64,000 bases of DNA from Alphaproteobacteria bacterium (GCA_018821435.1 JAHJME010000031.1:124001-188000), one strand, 5' to 3'. Shown: positions 16,602 through 25,707, numbered from the stretch's first letter. Numbers and translations are program-made. The notes: generated by a model not told the origin, from the letters alone.

Positions 16602-16991
16602 ATGACCCCATCGGAACGCATCGACCAGCTGATCGCCGAGACCACGGACTGGCGCGGCGCCACGCTGGCCCACCTGCGCCAGGCGATGCTGGCCGCCGAC
16701 CCCGGCATCGTCGAGGACTGGAAGTACATGGGCAGCCCGGTGTGGTCCCGCGACGGCGCGATTGCGGTGGGCAACCCGCACAAAGACAAGGTGAAACTGA
16801 CCTTTTCCCACGGCGCCAGCCTCCCGGACCCGGACAAGCTGTTCAACAACGGGTTCGGCGGCAAAGTCTGGCGCGCGATCGACGTTTTCGAGGGCGAGAC
16901 GATCGACCCGCGCGCGCTGACGGACCTCGTCCGCGCCGCCGTCGCTTTCAACCAGAGTAAGCCGAAGAAGGCTAAGACGCCCAAGGCTTGA
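16602..16991 (+). CDS. DUF1801 domain protein
   Basis: A 129-residue YdhG-like protein of the DUF1801 family: LRQAMLAADPGIVEDWKYMGSPVWSRDG, then a short sheet region and GFGGKVWRAIDVFEGE, ending in a lysine-rich tail. Function of the family is not established. It begins 44 nt after the hydrolase gene and may simply be downstream of that operon. A catabolic role is not indicated. Confidence 0.85.
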   Translation: MTPSERIDQLIAETTDWRGATLAHLRQAMLAADPGIVEDWKYMGSPVWSRDGAIAVGNPHKDKVKLTFSHGASLPDPDKLFNNGFGGKVWRAIDVFEGETIDPRALTDLVRAAVAFNQSKPKKAKTPKA

Positions 16992-17081
16992 GGCGGTCTG
17001 CTGGAAAAACGCGGACCCATGTCGGGCGGTGGCGCGCCCGTTCGTCCTCGGGAGACGAAACCCCCTGCGCGGAGCCCTGCC

Positions 17082-17732
17082 ATGAGCCCGACCATCACCG
17101 CCTTCAAAGCATCGCCCGATCGCGGCCGGGGCCTGGCGCGCGACATGCGCGTCCGCTGGGCGCTCGAGGAAGTTGGACTGCCCTACGATGTCCGGCTGGT
17201 CACCTTCGCCGAGATGAAGGCGCCGGCGCACCTGACCCGCCATCCGTTCGGCCAGATCCCGACCTATGAGGACGGCGATCTCGCGCTGTTCGAATCGGGC
17301 GCTATCGTCCTGCACATCGCCGAGCGCCATGCGGGCCTGCTGCCGGCCGGCGCCGACGCCCGGGCGCGCGCGATCACCTGGGTGTTCGCCGCGCTCGGCA
17401 CCGTGGAGCCGCCGATCCTCGATCTCCAGGTCGCCAGGATCCTGGAGCACGACAAGCCCTGGGCCGAGGCGCGCCTTCCCCTGGTCGAGGATCGCATCCG
17501 GGTCCGCCTGCGCCAGCTTTCGGATCGGCTCGGCGACGCCGACTGGCTCGATGGCGGCTTCAGCGCCGGCGACCTGATGATGGCGTCGGTTCTGCTCAGG
17601 TTGGGCGCTTCGGGCCTTCTGGCCGAACATCCGAACCTCGCCGCCTACGTCGCCCGCGCCGAAGCCCGGCCCGCCTACCAGCGGGCGTTCGCCGCGCAGC
17701 TGGCGGTGTTCGTCGCCGCATCGGGCGGCTGA
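17082..17732 (+). CDS. Glutathione S-transferase family protein
   Basis: A 216-residue GST with an N-terminal thioredoxin-like domain (RVRWALEEVGLPYD, HPFGQIPTYEDGDLALFESGAIVLHIAE) and a helical C-terminal domain (GFSAGDLMMASVL). The ATG at 17082 follows a GGAG 9 nt upstream; longer in-frame starts lack support. It is a different subclass from the two YfcG-type GSTs in the window. Probably general detoxification or glutathione-dependent chemistry; no operon partner is evident. Confidence 0.88.
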   Translation: MSPTITAFKASPDRGRGLARDMRVRWALEEVGLPYDVRLVTFAEMKAPAHLTRHPFGQIPTYEDGDLALFESGAIVLHIAERHAGLLPAGADARARAITWVFAALGTVEPPILDLQVARILEHDKPWAEARLPLVEDRIRVRLRQLSDRLGDADWLDGGFSAGDLMMASVLLRLGASGLLAEHPNLAAYVARAEARPAYQRAFAAQLAVFVAASGG

Positions 17733-17821
17733 CCCCCGTTCCGGCGCGTGGTTCGACCACGGCGAGGCCCGCAACGCCGCGCGTTGGGGCGATGGCTGAC
17801 GCCCTGCAGACACGGCAGCTC

Positions 17822-17880
17822 AAAGAAATATCCGATAAACAGCATATAATTATTGTAATGTGATAATTTATCATCATTCT
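17822..17880 (+). promoter_or_regulatory. AT-rich promoter region with palindrome TGATAATTTATCA
   Basis: This stretch is far richer in A+T than the rest of the window (TATAATTATTGTAATG, TATAAT-like). It contains the perfect 13-bp palindrome TGATAATTTATCA at 17861-17873, 31 nt before the DUF2975 start. It is probably the promoter and operator of the DUF2975-HTH pair, possibly autoregulated by the HTH protein. Confidence 0.55.
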
Positions 17881-17904
17881 ACTGGGGCAGACAGGAGAGC
17901 TTCC

Positions 17905-18471
17905 ATGCCCCAGACCACGACGGCCAGCCTCAGCCGGGAGCAACGGATCAGCGCCGTGTGTGCGGGAGGCTGCCGGGCGATCGCGGTGATCGTGCCGGTC
18001 GCGGTGGCGGGGTTGTGGGCGGTCGGATCGTGGGACCTGCTGGCGTTGGTCAGGCTGATCCCGCCGGACATCCTCTACGACATGCAGACGGGCGGGCCGC
18101 CCGAGCTCTGGCAGCGGGTGACGGGGGCGGCGATCTGTCTCGTGCCGGCGCTGCTGCTCAGCTACGGCCTCCTGCGGGCGCGGCGCTCGCTGGCGGCGTT
18201 CGTGCGGGGCGACTTCTTCGGGGCGGATGTGGTCGGCGGCCTGCGGGGCTACGCGGCCTGGACCTTCTGGGCCGCCGTCGCCGGCGTGATCAGCGTGCCG
18301 GTGCTGTCGGTAGCCATCAGCTTCGCCAACCCGCCAGGCCACAAGGAGCTGAGCCTGGACCTCAGCGGGGCGCAGGTCCTGAACCTGCTGGCCGCGGCGA
18401 TCCTTTGGGTGATCGCCTCGGCGATGGCGCGGGCGGCCAGCCTGGCGCGCGAAAACGAACAGTTCGTCTGA
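17905..18471 (+). CDS. DUF2975 integral membrane protein
   Basis: A 188-residue protein with four hydrophobic segments (about residues 22-45, 70-95, 115-140, 155-178) and the FVRGDFFGADVVGGLRGYAAW loop typical of DUF2975. ATG 17905 has AGGAGA upstream. Family members are almost always paired with a small Cro/C1-type HTH gene, as here (18474-18680). The pair behaves as a membrane sensor or regulator cassette of unknown signal. It is unrelated to the aromatic genes as far as can be seen. Confidence 0.85.
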   Translation: MPQTTTASLSREQRISAVCAGGCRAIAVIVPVAVAGLWAVGSWDLLALVRLIPPDILYDMQTGGPPELWQRVTGAAICLVPALLLSYGLLRARRSLAAFVRGDFFGADVVGGLRGYAAWTFWAAVAGVISVPVLSVAISFANPPGHKELSLDLSGAQVLNLLAAAILWVIASAMARAASLARENEQFV

Positions 18472-18473
18472 TC

Positions 18474-18680
18474 ATGGCCATCGTCGTCACGCTCGACGTC
18501 ATGCTGGCCACGCGCAAGGTGAAGTCCCGCGACCTGGCCGAGTACGTCGGCATCACCGTGGCCAACGTCTCGTTGCTCAAGCAGGGCAAGGTGAAGGGTG
18601 TTCGCTTCGATACGCTGGAGCGGATCTGCGAATTCCTCGACTGCCAGCCGGGGGACATCCTAAGGCATGTGAAGGACTGA
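18474..18680 (+). CDS. Small Cro/C1-type HTH regulator (YozG-like)
   Basis: A 68-residue protein that is essentially one HTH_XRE domain: MLATRKVKSRDLAEYVGITVANVSLLKQGK, then FDTLERICEFLDCQPGDIL. It starts 2 nt after the DUF2975 stop, the usual partner arrangement. It may bind the palindrome at 17861-17873; this is inference. Confidence 0.9.
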   Translation: MAIVVTLDVMLATRKVKSRDLAEYVGITVANVSLLKQGKVKGVRFDTLERICEFLDCQPGDILRHVKD

Positions 18681-18690
18681 CGGGCAGGCC

Positions 18691-19743
18691 CTAGCCCTGC
18701 AGTTCCTTCCGCACGATCGCCGCGCCGTCAGCCATGGCCTTCAGCTTGCCGAAGGCGACCTCGCGCGACTGGTATTTCATGCCGCAGTCGGGGGCGATGA
18801 TCAGGCGCTCGGCGTCGATGTAGGGCAGGGCCTTGCGGATGCGCGCGGCGACCGTCTCGGCCGTCTCCACGCCTGGGTCGTTCAGGTCGATGACGCCGTA
18901 CATGATGTACTTGCTGGGCAGCTCGCGCAGGATCACCGGGTCCAGGTCGGGCTGGGCGGCCTCGATGGAGATGATGTCCACGTCGGACGCTTCCAGCTCC
19001 TCCAGGAACGCATAGCCGCCGGGCTTGGAGGCGCCCTTGTGGACGTGCGCATAGCCGAAGCAGATGTGCAGCGCGGTCAGGCCGCCCACGTCCTTGCAGG
19101 CGCGGTTGATCGCTTCGATGGCGAAGCTGCGCGCCTCGTCGGCCTTGGCCTGCAGGTACGGTTCGTCCAGCTGGACGATGTCGCAGCCCGCGGCGAACAG
19201 GTCGCGCAGCTCGGCGTTGACCGCGTCGGCATAGTCCAGGGCCAGGGCGCGGGCGTCGGGGTAGTGATCGTTCTGCGCCTGCTGGGTCATGGTGAAGGGG
19301 CCGGGGATGGTGATCTTCACCGGGCCGCCGACGCGGGCTTTCAGGAACGCGGCGTCCTGGGATTCGATGGGACCCAGGCGACGGATCGGGCCGGCGACGC
19401 GGGGCACCGGGTTCATGGCGCCGGTGCGGTCCATGGCCATGCCGGGCGGGTCGGTCTCGATGCCGCCCAGCGCCGTGGCCAGGCGGTTGGAGTAGCTCTC
19501 CCGGCGCATCTCGCCGTCGCCGATGATGTCGATGCCGGCCAGCTTCTGGTCGCTGATCGCCACCAGGGTCGCGGCTTCCTGGGCGTCGGCCAGCTGCTGC
19601 GGGTCCTTGATCCGCCACAGCTCCTGGGCGCGCACGCGCGGCGGCAGGCGGCTCTTCAGGCCCTCCCGGTCGATCAGCCAGTCCGGCTGGGGGTAGCTGC
19701 CCACGATGGTGGTCGGAAGCAGCGGCAGGCCGGGTAGCAGCAT
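18691..19743 (-). CDS. Stand-alone MetE catalytic-domain protein (cobalamin-independent methyltransferase-like)
   Basis: A 350-residue protein matching only the C-terminal barrel of MetE (VGSYPQPDWL near the start). The zinc ligands are visible: H and C in LHICFGY, E in ISIEAAQPD and C in APDCGMK. The N-terminal MetE half is missing. In methionine synthase this barrel transfers a methyl group from methyl-tetrahydrofolate to a thiol. Here, divergent from a MarR gene and with a motif A operator, it may instead handle methyl groups from methoxy-aromatics. ATG 19743 is chosen over TTG 19758, which touches the operator. The function is inferred only. Confidence 0.82.
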   Translation of the reverse strand: MLLPGLPLLPTTIVGSYPQPDWLIDREGLKSRLPPRVRAQELWRIKDPQQLADAQEAATLVAISDQKLAGIDIIGDGEMRRESYSNRLATALGGIETDPPGMAMDRTGAMNPVPRVAGPIRRLGPIESQDAAFLKARVGGPVKITIPGPFTMTQQAQNDHYPDARALALDYADAVNAELRDLFAAGCDIVQLDEPYLQAKADEARSFAIEAINRACKDVGGLTALHICFGYAHVHKGASKPGGYAFLEELEASDVDIISIEAAQPDLDPVILRELPSKYIMYGVIDLNDPGVETAETVAARIRKALPYIDAERLIIAPDCGMKYQSREVAFGKLKAMADGAAIVRKELQG

Positions 19744-19760
19744 CGGGGTGGGTTCCAAAA

Positions 19761-19776
19761 GATTAGTATTCTATCT
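19761..19776. promoter_or_regulatory. Motif A operator copy 4
   Basis: GATTAGTATTCTATCT, in the divergent region between the MetE-like gene and the MarR gene. It shares TTAG-N-ATTCTATC with copy 1. Its place next to a MarR gene makes that protein a candidate binder. Confidence 0.6.
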
Positions 19777-19865
19777 ATTTCGTAGGTAGGCCATGCTGGG
19801 CTGTCAACAAAGCCAATTTGGCGCGTGCGATTGCCGCGCCTCGGCTGCGGTGGAATGGTCGGGGG

Positions 19866-20345
19866 ATGAGCGACACACAACTCTACGCTGATCCGAGCAA
19901 CAGCATCGGCTACCTGACGCGCATCGCGTTCCGGTCGTTTTCCCGCGCGCTGGAGGTTCGGACGTCGCCCCATGGCGTGTCCAGCGGCCAGTGGCGGTTC
20001 CTGCGCGTGCTATGGCGCGAGGACGGCTTAACTCAGCGCGAGCTGAGCCGCCGCGTCGGCATGCGCGAGCCGACCACGGTGATCGCGCTGAAGAGCCTGG
20101 AACGCTCCGGCTTCGTCACCCGCGTGAAGAGCGAGGAGGACCGGCGCAAGGTTCACGTCTTCCTCACCGACCTGGCCCGCGACCTGGAGGCGGTGCTGCT
20201 GCCGGCCGTGGCCGAGGTCAACGACCTGGCGCTGGCCGGCCTGACCAAGGCCGAGGTCGCCATCCTTCGCAAAGCCCTCACCATCGTCGGCCGCAACCTG
20301 GCCGATGACGTGGGCGAAGACACCCCCTCCGACTCCGCGGTCTAG
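19866..20345 (+). CDS. MarR family transcriptional regulator
   Basis: A 159-residue winged-helix regulator: SSGQWRFLRVLWREDGLTQRELSRRVGMREPTTVIALKSLERSGFVTRVKSEEDRRKVHVFLTD in successive blocks covers the HTH and the wing with the DRRK basic tip. ATG 19866 follows GGGGG. It closely resembles the MarR at 34498-34974 in order and motifs. MarR proteins are dimers that usually repress and release 16-20 bp palindromes on binding an aromatic ligand, which fits the eight motif A dyads. Direct regulation is not shown. Confidence 0.92.
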   Translation: MSDTQLYADPSNSIGYLTRIAFRSFSRALEVRTSPHGVSSGQWRFLRVLWREDGLTQRELSRRVGMREPTTVIALKSLERSGFVTRVKSEEDRRKVHVFLTDLARDLEAVLLPAVAEVNDLALAGLTKAEVAILRKALTIVGRNLADDVGEDTPSDSAV

Positions 20346-20364
20346 ACCGCTCCTAAGGATCCCC

Positions 20365-20952
20365 ATGACCGTCAAACTCCTCGCCTTCGCCGGCAGCACC
20401 CGCAACGGCTCGCTGAATCAGGCCCTGCTCGAGCTGGCGGTCGCGGAGGCGCGGGCCAAGGGCGCCGAGGTCACGACGATCAAGCTGAAGGACTTCGCCC
20501 TGCCGCTGTACGACGGCGACCTGGAGCGCGACGCATTCCCGCAGGCCGCCCGCGACCTGAAGGCGCTGTTCGTCGCCCACCATGGCTTCCTGATCGCCAG
20601 TCCGGAGTACAACGGCTCGGTCACCAGCGTGCTGAAGAACGCCATCGACTGGGCCTCGCGCCCGACCGACGGCGAGAGCCTGGTGGCGCTCAGCGCGTTC
20701 CGCGGCAAGGTGGCGGGCCTGATGGCCGCCTCGATCAGCCCGTTCGGTGGCCTGCGCGGCGTCACCCACCTGCGCCAGATCCTGGGCACCATCCAGACGA
20801 TCGTCGCCACGGAACAGGTCCTGGTCCCCGCCGCCCACGGCGCCTTCGACGAAAACTGGGCGCTGAAGGAAGCGCTGCCCGCGCAACTGCTGGGCGGTCT
20901 GGCCGCGCGAGTGATCGACTTGGCGACGCGGTTGGAACCGCCGGTCGGCTAG
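20365..20952 (+). CDS. NADPH-dependent FMN reductase family protein
   Basis: A 195-residue flavodoxin-fold reductase with the phosphate-binding loop GSTRNGSLNQAL (residues 10-21) and the SPEYNGSVTSVLKN signature near residue 80. The family supplies reduced flavin or reduces quinones and azo compounds. It starts 19 nt after the MarR gene on the same strand, so may be co-transcribed. A role in quinone detoxification during aromatic breakdown is plausible but unproven. Confidence 0.92.
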   Translation: MTVKLLAFAGSTRNGSLNQALLELAVAEARAKGAEVTTIKLKDFALPLYDGDLERDAFPQAARDLKALFVAHHGFLIASPEYNGSVTSVLKNAIDWASRPTDGESLVALSAFRGKVAGLMAASISPFGGLRGVTHLRQILGTIQTIVATEQVLVPAAHGAFDENWALKEALPAQLLGGLAARVIDLATRLEPPVG

Positions 20953-21059
20953 GGCCGCCGCGACCGGAACCCTCGCGTCCGCCGTGCGCTCAAGCTGCGG
21001 GGGCTAGCGACACTGCCTCTTTGGATGGCGGTGATGGTTTCACTTCAACGCGGCGCTGC

Positions 21060-21923
21060 ATGACCAGCCCGGGTCCCCGTCGCCTGGTGATGCGCCTGCC
21101 CTGGGCGTCGCACTTCCCAAGGCTGGTCGCGCCCCTCGCCCACGCGCTCGAGGGCGCGGCCCGCCTAGGCTATGCCGCACGCGGCGCGGTCTATCTCAGC
21201 ATCGGAGCCATCGCGCTGATGGCCGCCGCCGGCCTGGCTCCGCGGGCGGTCGGCGCCGTCGAAGCGCTGGAAGCCTGGGGCGAGTGGCCGGTGGGCATCG
21301 CCCTTCTGTGGATCACCGGCCTGGGCCTTTACGCCTTCGCCGGCTGGCGGGCGTTGCAGGCGGTGTTCGACGCCGACCGGCTGGGCAAGACCCCCGCCGC
21401 CCTGGGCTCCCGCGCGGGCAAGGCGATCAGCGGCCTTCTCTACGGCGGCCTCGCCGTCTCGGTGTTCGGCCTGCTCGACGCCATGGAGGACCTGCACGAG
21501 GCCGACGATCAGGCCAAGACCCAGGCGGCGGTGCAGAACGCCCTGGCCATGCCCTGGGGCGACGTCCTGGTGATGGCGGCCGGCGCGGCGATTCTGGCGG
21601 TGGGGGCGGCCAACGTCGTGCGCGCCTTCCGCGACCACTTCACCGAAAGCCTGGACTGCGACGACGAGGCCGCCGGCTGGACGGGTAGCCTGGCGCGGAT
21701 CGGCTATGCGGGCCGTGGTCTGGCCATGGTCCCCGCCGGGCTGGTGATGCTGTCCGCCGGCTGGCACGCCCGCGCCTCCGACGCCCGAGGCCTGGGCGGC
21801 GCCCTCGATCTGCTCAAGGACCAGCCCCTCGGCCCGGCGCTCCTGGCCATGATCGCCCTGGGCCTCATCGCCTTCGGCGCGTTCGGGTTCCTGAAGGCGG
21901 GCCTGCGGCGGATCGGGTGTTGA
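21060..21923 (+). CDS. DUF1206 membrane protein
   Basis: A 287-residue protein with about six transmembrane segments arranged as three repeated pairs; each repeat begins with a G-Y-x-x-R-G-like block (ARLGYAARGAVYLSIGAIAL, SGLLYGGLAVSV, ARIGYAGRGLAMVPAGL). This threefold repeat defines DUF1206. Function unknown. No clear operon partner; the downstream gene is convergent. Confidence 0.88.
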   Translation: MTSPGPRRLVMRLPWASHFPRLVAPLAHALEGAARLGYAARGAVYLSIGAIALMAAAGLAPRAVGAVEALEAWGEWPVGIALLWITGLGLYAFAGWRALQAVFDADRLGKTPAALGSRAGKAISGLLYGGLAVSVFGLLDAMEDLHEADDQAKTQAAVQNALAMPWGDVLVMAAGAAILAVGAANVVRAFRDHFTESLDCDDEAAGWTGSLARIGYAGRGLAMVPAGLVMLSAGWHARASDARGLGGALDLLKDQPLGPALLAMIALGLIAFGAFGFLKAGLRRIGC

Positions 21924-21982
21924 GCGCAGGCCTCAACGTCCAGCGCCCCCGACAACCCCGATCCGTGTCGCGACCTGAAGCC

Positions 21983-22531
21983 TTACGCGGCCACCCGGGC
22001 GCGTCGGCGCAGCGCCGAGCCGGCGAGGCCGAAGCCGCCGATCATCAAGGCCCAGGTCGAGGGTTCGGGGGCGACGCTCGGGTCGCCGGGTCCGGCCGAG
22101 CCCGTGATCGACAAGGTCGCGTGCTGGTCGGCGCCGAAGAAGACCGTCTCGTAGGTCCCGTTCTGCGCGAACGTGCCGGGATCGAAGAAATAATTGACCG
22201 AGCCCGAGCCGACGACATCGCCGTTGTACGTGAGCTGGACGACGTCTCCGATCGGATCGACGGCGAGGAACTGGTCGCCGCAGGCGGTCGCCGAGCCGTC
22301 CGAGGCGGTGACGGTGCAGCTGGTCAGGTCCGCCGACGCGATGGTCTGGCTCGCGGTGATGTAGTCGTCGACGGTGAAGACGAACGATCCGATGAAGGAG
22401 AGGCCGCCCTGATTCGGATTCGGATACGACGAATCCGCCACGAACGAATAGGTCACCGCCGCGTTCGCCGCGGCCGGAAGACCTGCCAGCGCCATGGCGG
22501 CCATCGCCAGCTTCAGATGATTGCGACCCAC
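21983..22531 (-). CDS. PEP-CTERM sorting-signal protein, secreted
   Basis: A 182-residue exported protein: an N-terminal signal peptide (residues 6-25, ending AANA), a beta-rich passenger domain and a C-terminal PEP-CTERM tail VAPEPSTWALMIGGFGLAG followed by RRRAR. GTG 22531 is selected because GGAGG lies 8 nt upstream; no ATG gives a better signal peptide. Such proteins are processed by an exosortase, for which no gene is visible in this window. The passenger function is unknown. Confidence 0.88.
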   Translation of the reverse strand: MGRNHLKLAMAAMALAGLPAAANAAVTYSFVADSSYPNPNQGGLSFIGSFVFTVDDYITASQTIASADLTSCTVTASDGSATACGDQFLAVDPIGDVVQLTYNGDVVGSGSVNYFFDPGTFAQNGTYETVFFGADQHATLSITGSAGPGDPSVAPEPSTWALMIGGFGLAGSALRRRARVAA

Positions 22532-22665
22532 GATCCAGCCCTCCACAAGTGAGCGCGGCGCCCGAACGCGGCGTCGCGAAGGCCTCTTGATAGATCGCCG
22601 GGCGAACCCTCGCGTCCACCAGATGGTGTAGGCGTGATCGCCCGACAAGCGTGTCTCGAACGGGC

Positions 22666-23889
22666 TCAGCCGGGCGACAGTGACAGGCTCGCGGCCATGC
22701 GCACCAGGTCGGCCTGCCGGCGCGTCCCGGTCTTGTCGTAGATCCGCAGGAGGTGGGTCCGCACGGTGGCGACGGCGATGCCCATCTCGGCCGCCGCTTC
22801 GCCCGGGGTCAGCCCCCGCGCGATCAGTTGGAAGACCTCGGCCTCCTTGGCGCTCAGGGCGAACAGCTGGCCGACCAGGTCTCCGGCCCCGGCCGGCGGC
22901 GGTCCCGCCGAGCTCACGAAGATCGCCGCCGCCGCCTCGCTCACCAGGCCAGCTCGAAGCGTGCCTCCGCGTAGCGGCAGCACGTGCAGCGCTCGGGCCA
23001 CGCCGTCCGCGCCGCGCAACGGGATGGCCATGCCGCCCCGCCCCAGGTCCGCATCGCCGATCGCCCCGCGCGCCACGGCCATGGCCAGCGACTGGGTGGC
23101 CTGGGGCAGGCTGGTGGCCAGCCGGCCTTGCGCGATCCGCAGCGGGTCCCGGCGGTCCAGCAGCGCCAGGGCGGGGCCGTTGGCGTACAGCACCCGAAGC
23201 TGCCCATCGATCACCAGCACGGGCGTGTGGGTCGCCTCGATCACCCCTTCGAACGTCGCCGCCGCCACGGCCCGCGCGTCGAGCAACCGGCTGATGGTGA
23301 TGGCGCGGCGCATGTGCGGCGCCAATCGGTGCAGGCTCTCGCGCTCCTGCGCCCCGATCGGCCCGTGCCGTTCGTGCCGCGCGAAGCTCAGCGTCGCCAG
23401 CGACTGCGCGTCCCGGGCCAGCCCGACGGCCGCGAGGTCGATCACGCCCTGCGGCTTATGCCATTCGTCGTGGAAGCGGTTGGTGTCGCCGCTCCCGTCG
23501 ACAGCGCTTGGGTTCATCTCGCTCAACAGCACTGGTTCTTCCAGCGGCGCGGCGGCAATGTTCGCGGGCCCGCCCCAAAGCGCGACGATCTCCGGCCCGT
23601 AGTTGGTGAGACGCCGCAGCCAAGGCCCCTCGATCCCGCTGGCGACGTTCAGCAGCACGCCTCCGTGCGGCAGGGCCTGCAGTGTCAACGCGGCATGCGC
23701 GAAGTCCAGCGACCCCCGGATCTCCGCCAAGGTCTCGGACCAGAGACCAGGGTCCAGCGCGCAGTCGTAGATGCGCCCGATGACCTCCGGCAACCTCTCG
23801 ACGAAACGCTCACTGTCCACGCCAACACTCACATCAACTCGGACCGGCGGGTGCGCGCAAAGCGTGTCGCCGTCTTCGGAACGCCCCAC
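22666..23889 (-). CDS. LuxR-type helix-turn-helix regulator
   Basis: A protein of about 407 residues whose C-terminal 65 residues form a LuxR/GerE HTH (FALSAKEAEVFQLIARGLTPGEAAAEMGIAVATVRTHLLRIYDKTGTRRQADLV). The central part contains a PAS-like stretch (THTPVLVIDGQLRVLYANGPALALL). The N-terminal region (ERLPEVIGRIYDCALDP) is seen in similar orphan regulators. Start codon uncertain: GTG 23889 or GTG 23832, neither with a Shine-Dalgarno. No autoinducer synthase is nearby, so the signal is unknown. Confidence 0.85.
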   Translation of the reverse strand: MGRSEDGDTLCAHPPVRVDVSVGVDSERFVERLPEVIGRIYDCALDPGLWSETLAEIRGSLDFAHAALTLQALPHGGVLLNVASGIEGPWLRRLTNYGPEIVALWGGPANIAAAPLEEPVLLSEMNPSAVDGSGDTNRFHDEWHKPQGVIDLAAVGLARDAQSLATLSFARHERHGPIGAQERESLHRLAPHMRRAITISRLLDARAVAAATFEGVIEATHTPVLVIDGQLRVLYANGPALALLDRRDPLRIAQGRLATSLPQATQSLAMAVARGAIGDADLGRGGMAIPLRGADGVARALHVLPLRGGTLRAGLVSEAAAAIFVSSAGPPPAGAGDLVGQLFALSAKEAEVFQLIARGLTPGEAAAEMGIAVATVRTHLLRIYDKTGTRRQADLVRMAASLSLSPG

Positions 23890-24033
23890 AGCATGGCGAC
23901 CGCGACCGGCGTCGTCAAAGACGACGCGAAACTACGACCCGTGCGAGGCGCCGGCGGTTCCGGACGGCGCGGTTTTCGGCGCGTTGGGATATCCGGCGCC
24001 CTGACCGGTGGCAGATGCGCCTCGCCGCCCGAC

Positions 24034-25668
24034 CTACCGCTTCAGCCCGGGATCGAACGGCAGCTCGTAGCCGGTCAGCCGCGTCCGCAGCAGCTTCTTG
24101 TCGATCTTGCCGGTCGGGCCCAGCGGGATCTCGTCCACGAACAGCACGTCGTCGGGCGTCCACCAGCGCGCGATCTTGCCGTCCAGGTAGTCGAGGAACT
24201 CCTGCTTCTCGGCCGTCTGGCCCGGCTCCAGCTGGACCAGCAGGATCGGGCGCTCGTCCCACTTGGGATGCACCACGCCCAGGACGGCGCACAGCGCGGC
24301 CTTGGGGTGGCCGACGGCGATGTTCTCGACGTCGATGGAGCTGATCCATTCGCCGCCCGACTTAATTACGTCCTTGGCCCGGTCGGTGATCTGCATCCAG
24401 CCGTCGGCGTCGATGGTCGAGACGTCGCCGGTGTCGAAGAAGCCTTCCTCGTCCAGGGCGCTGCCGGGCTCGGAGCCATAGTAGGCGGAGGCGACCGTCG
24501 GGCCCTTGATCATCAGCTTGCCGAACGTCTTGCCGTCGTGCGGCAGGCGTTGGCCGGCGTCGTCCACCAGCTTGAGGTCCAGGTTGCAGACCAGCCGGCC
24601 CTGCTTGAGCTTGTAGGGAAGCTGGCTCTCGAACGGCAGGGCGGCGACCTTGGGCGAGGGTATCGAGACGGTGGCCAGCGGCGAGGTCTCGGTCATGCCC
24701 CAACCCTGGATCACGTCGACGTCGTAGTCGTCGCGCAGCGCGCGGATCAGGCTCTCCGGGCAGGCCGCGCCGCCGACGGTGACCCGCCGCAAGGTGGTCA
24801 GCTTGCCGCCGGTGTCCTTCAGGTGGGTCAGCAGCATCTGCCAGATGGTGGGCACGCCGGCGGAATAGGTGACCCCTTCGGTCTCCATCAACTCGTGCAG
24901 CGAGGCGCCGTCCAGCTTCGCGCCGGGCAGAACCAGTTTCGCGCCCACCATCGGGGCCGAGTACATCACCCCCCAGGCGTTGGCGTGGTACATCGGCACG
25001 ATCAGCAGCACCGTGTCGCGCGCCGACAGGTTCAGCGCGTCCGGCTGCAAGGTCATCATCGCGTGCAGGTAGTTCGACCGGTGGCCGTAAAGCACGCCCT
25101 TCGGATTGCCCGTCGTGCCGGACGTGTAGCAGAGCCCCGCCGCCAGGGTTTCGTCGAAGCCGCCCCAGGCGGTGTCGGCCGGACGCCCGCTCAGCCACGG
25201 CTCGTAGGCTTCGGCCGGGAAGGGCGTCGGCGGCGCCTCGTCGCTCATGAAGACCACCCGCTTGATCGTCGGGCATTGCGGCAGCAGCTCGGCCAGCAGC
25301 GGCGCACAGGCCGGGTCGGCGAACAGCACCGTGTCCTGGGCGTGGTTGGCGATATAGATGATCTGCTCGGGGAACAGCCGCGGGTTCAGGGTGTGCAGCA
25401 CCGCGCCGATCCCGATGCAGCCGTACCAGACCTCCAGGTGTCGGTCCGAGTTCCAGCCCATGGTCGCGACCCGGTCGCCGGGCTTGATCCCCATCGCCAG
25501 CAGGCCGTGCGACACCTGCTTGGCCCGCCGATGCAGGTCGGCATAGGTGCTGCGGGTGACGGGCCCCTCGACCGAGCGGGTCACGACCTCGCGGTCGCCA
25601 TGCCAGCGGGCGGCGTGGTCGAGGATCTTGTCGAGGGTCAGCGACCAGTCCTGCATCAAGGCCTGCAT
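24034..25668 (-). CDS. Acyl-CoA synthetase (AMP-forming, long/medium-chain type)
   Basis: A 544-residue ANL-superfamily ligase with the ATP loop YTSGTTGNPKGVLYGHRS, the GWGMTETSPLA adenylate motif, the FDTGDVSTIDADG hinge region and the catalytic lysine in GPTGKIDKKLL near the C-terminus. It activates a fatty or aryl-alkanoic acid as acyl-AMP then acyl-CoA. ATG 25668 is used; a longer frame would run across the operator at 25708. It is divergent from an alpha/beta-hydrolase gene, sharing a motif A site. The ligase may capture acids released by ester hydrolysis (inference). Confidence 0.92.
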   Translation of the reverse strand: MQALMQDWSLTLDKILDHAARWHGDREVVTRSVEGPVTRSTYADLHRRAKQVSHGLLAMGIKPGDRVATMGWNSDRHLEVWYGCIGIGAVLHTLNPRLFPEQIIYIANHAQDTVLFADPACAPLLAELLPQCPTIKRVVFMSDEAPPTPFPAEAYEPWLSGRPADTAWGGFDETLAAGLCYTSGTTGNPKGVLYGHRSNYLHAMMTLQPDALNLSARDTVLLIVPMYHANAWGVMYSAPMVGAKLVLPGAKLDGASLHELMETEGVTYSAGVPTIWQMLLTHLKDTGGKLTTLRRVTVGGAACPESLIRALRDDYDVDVIQGWGMTETSPLATVSIPSPKVAALPFESQLPYKLKQGRLVCNLDLKLVDDAGQRLPHDGKTFGKLMIKGPTVASAYYGSEPGSALDEEGFFDTGDVSTIDADGWMQITDRAKDVIKSGGEWISSIDVENIAVGHPKAALCAVLGVVHPKWDERPILLVQLEPGQTAEKQEFLDYLDGKIARWWTPDDVLFVDEIPLGPTGKIDKKLLRTRLTGYELPFDPGLKR

Positions 25669-25707
25669 CGGGCGGCTTACTCCGGTTGTCTCTGGATCGG
25701 TGATAAT

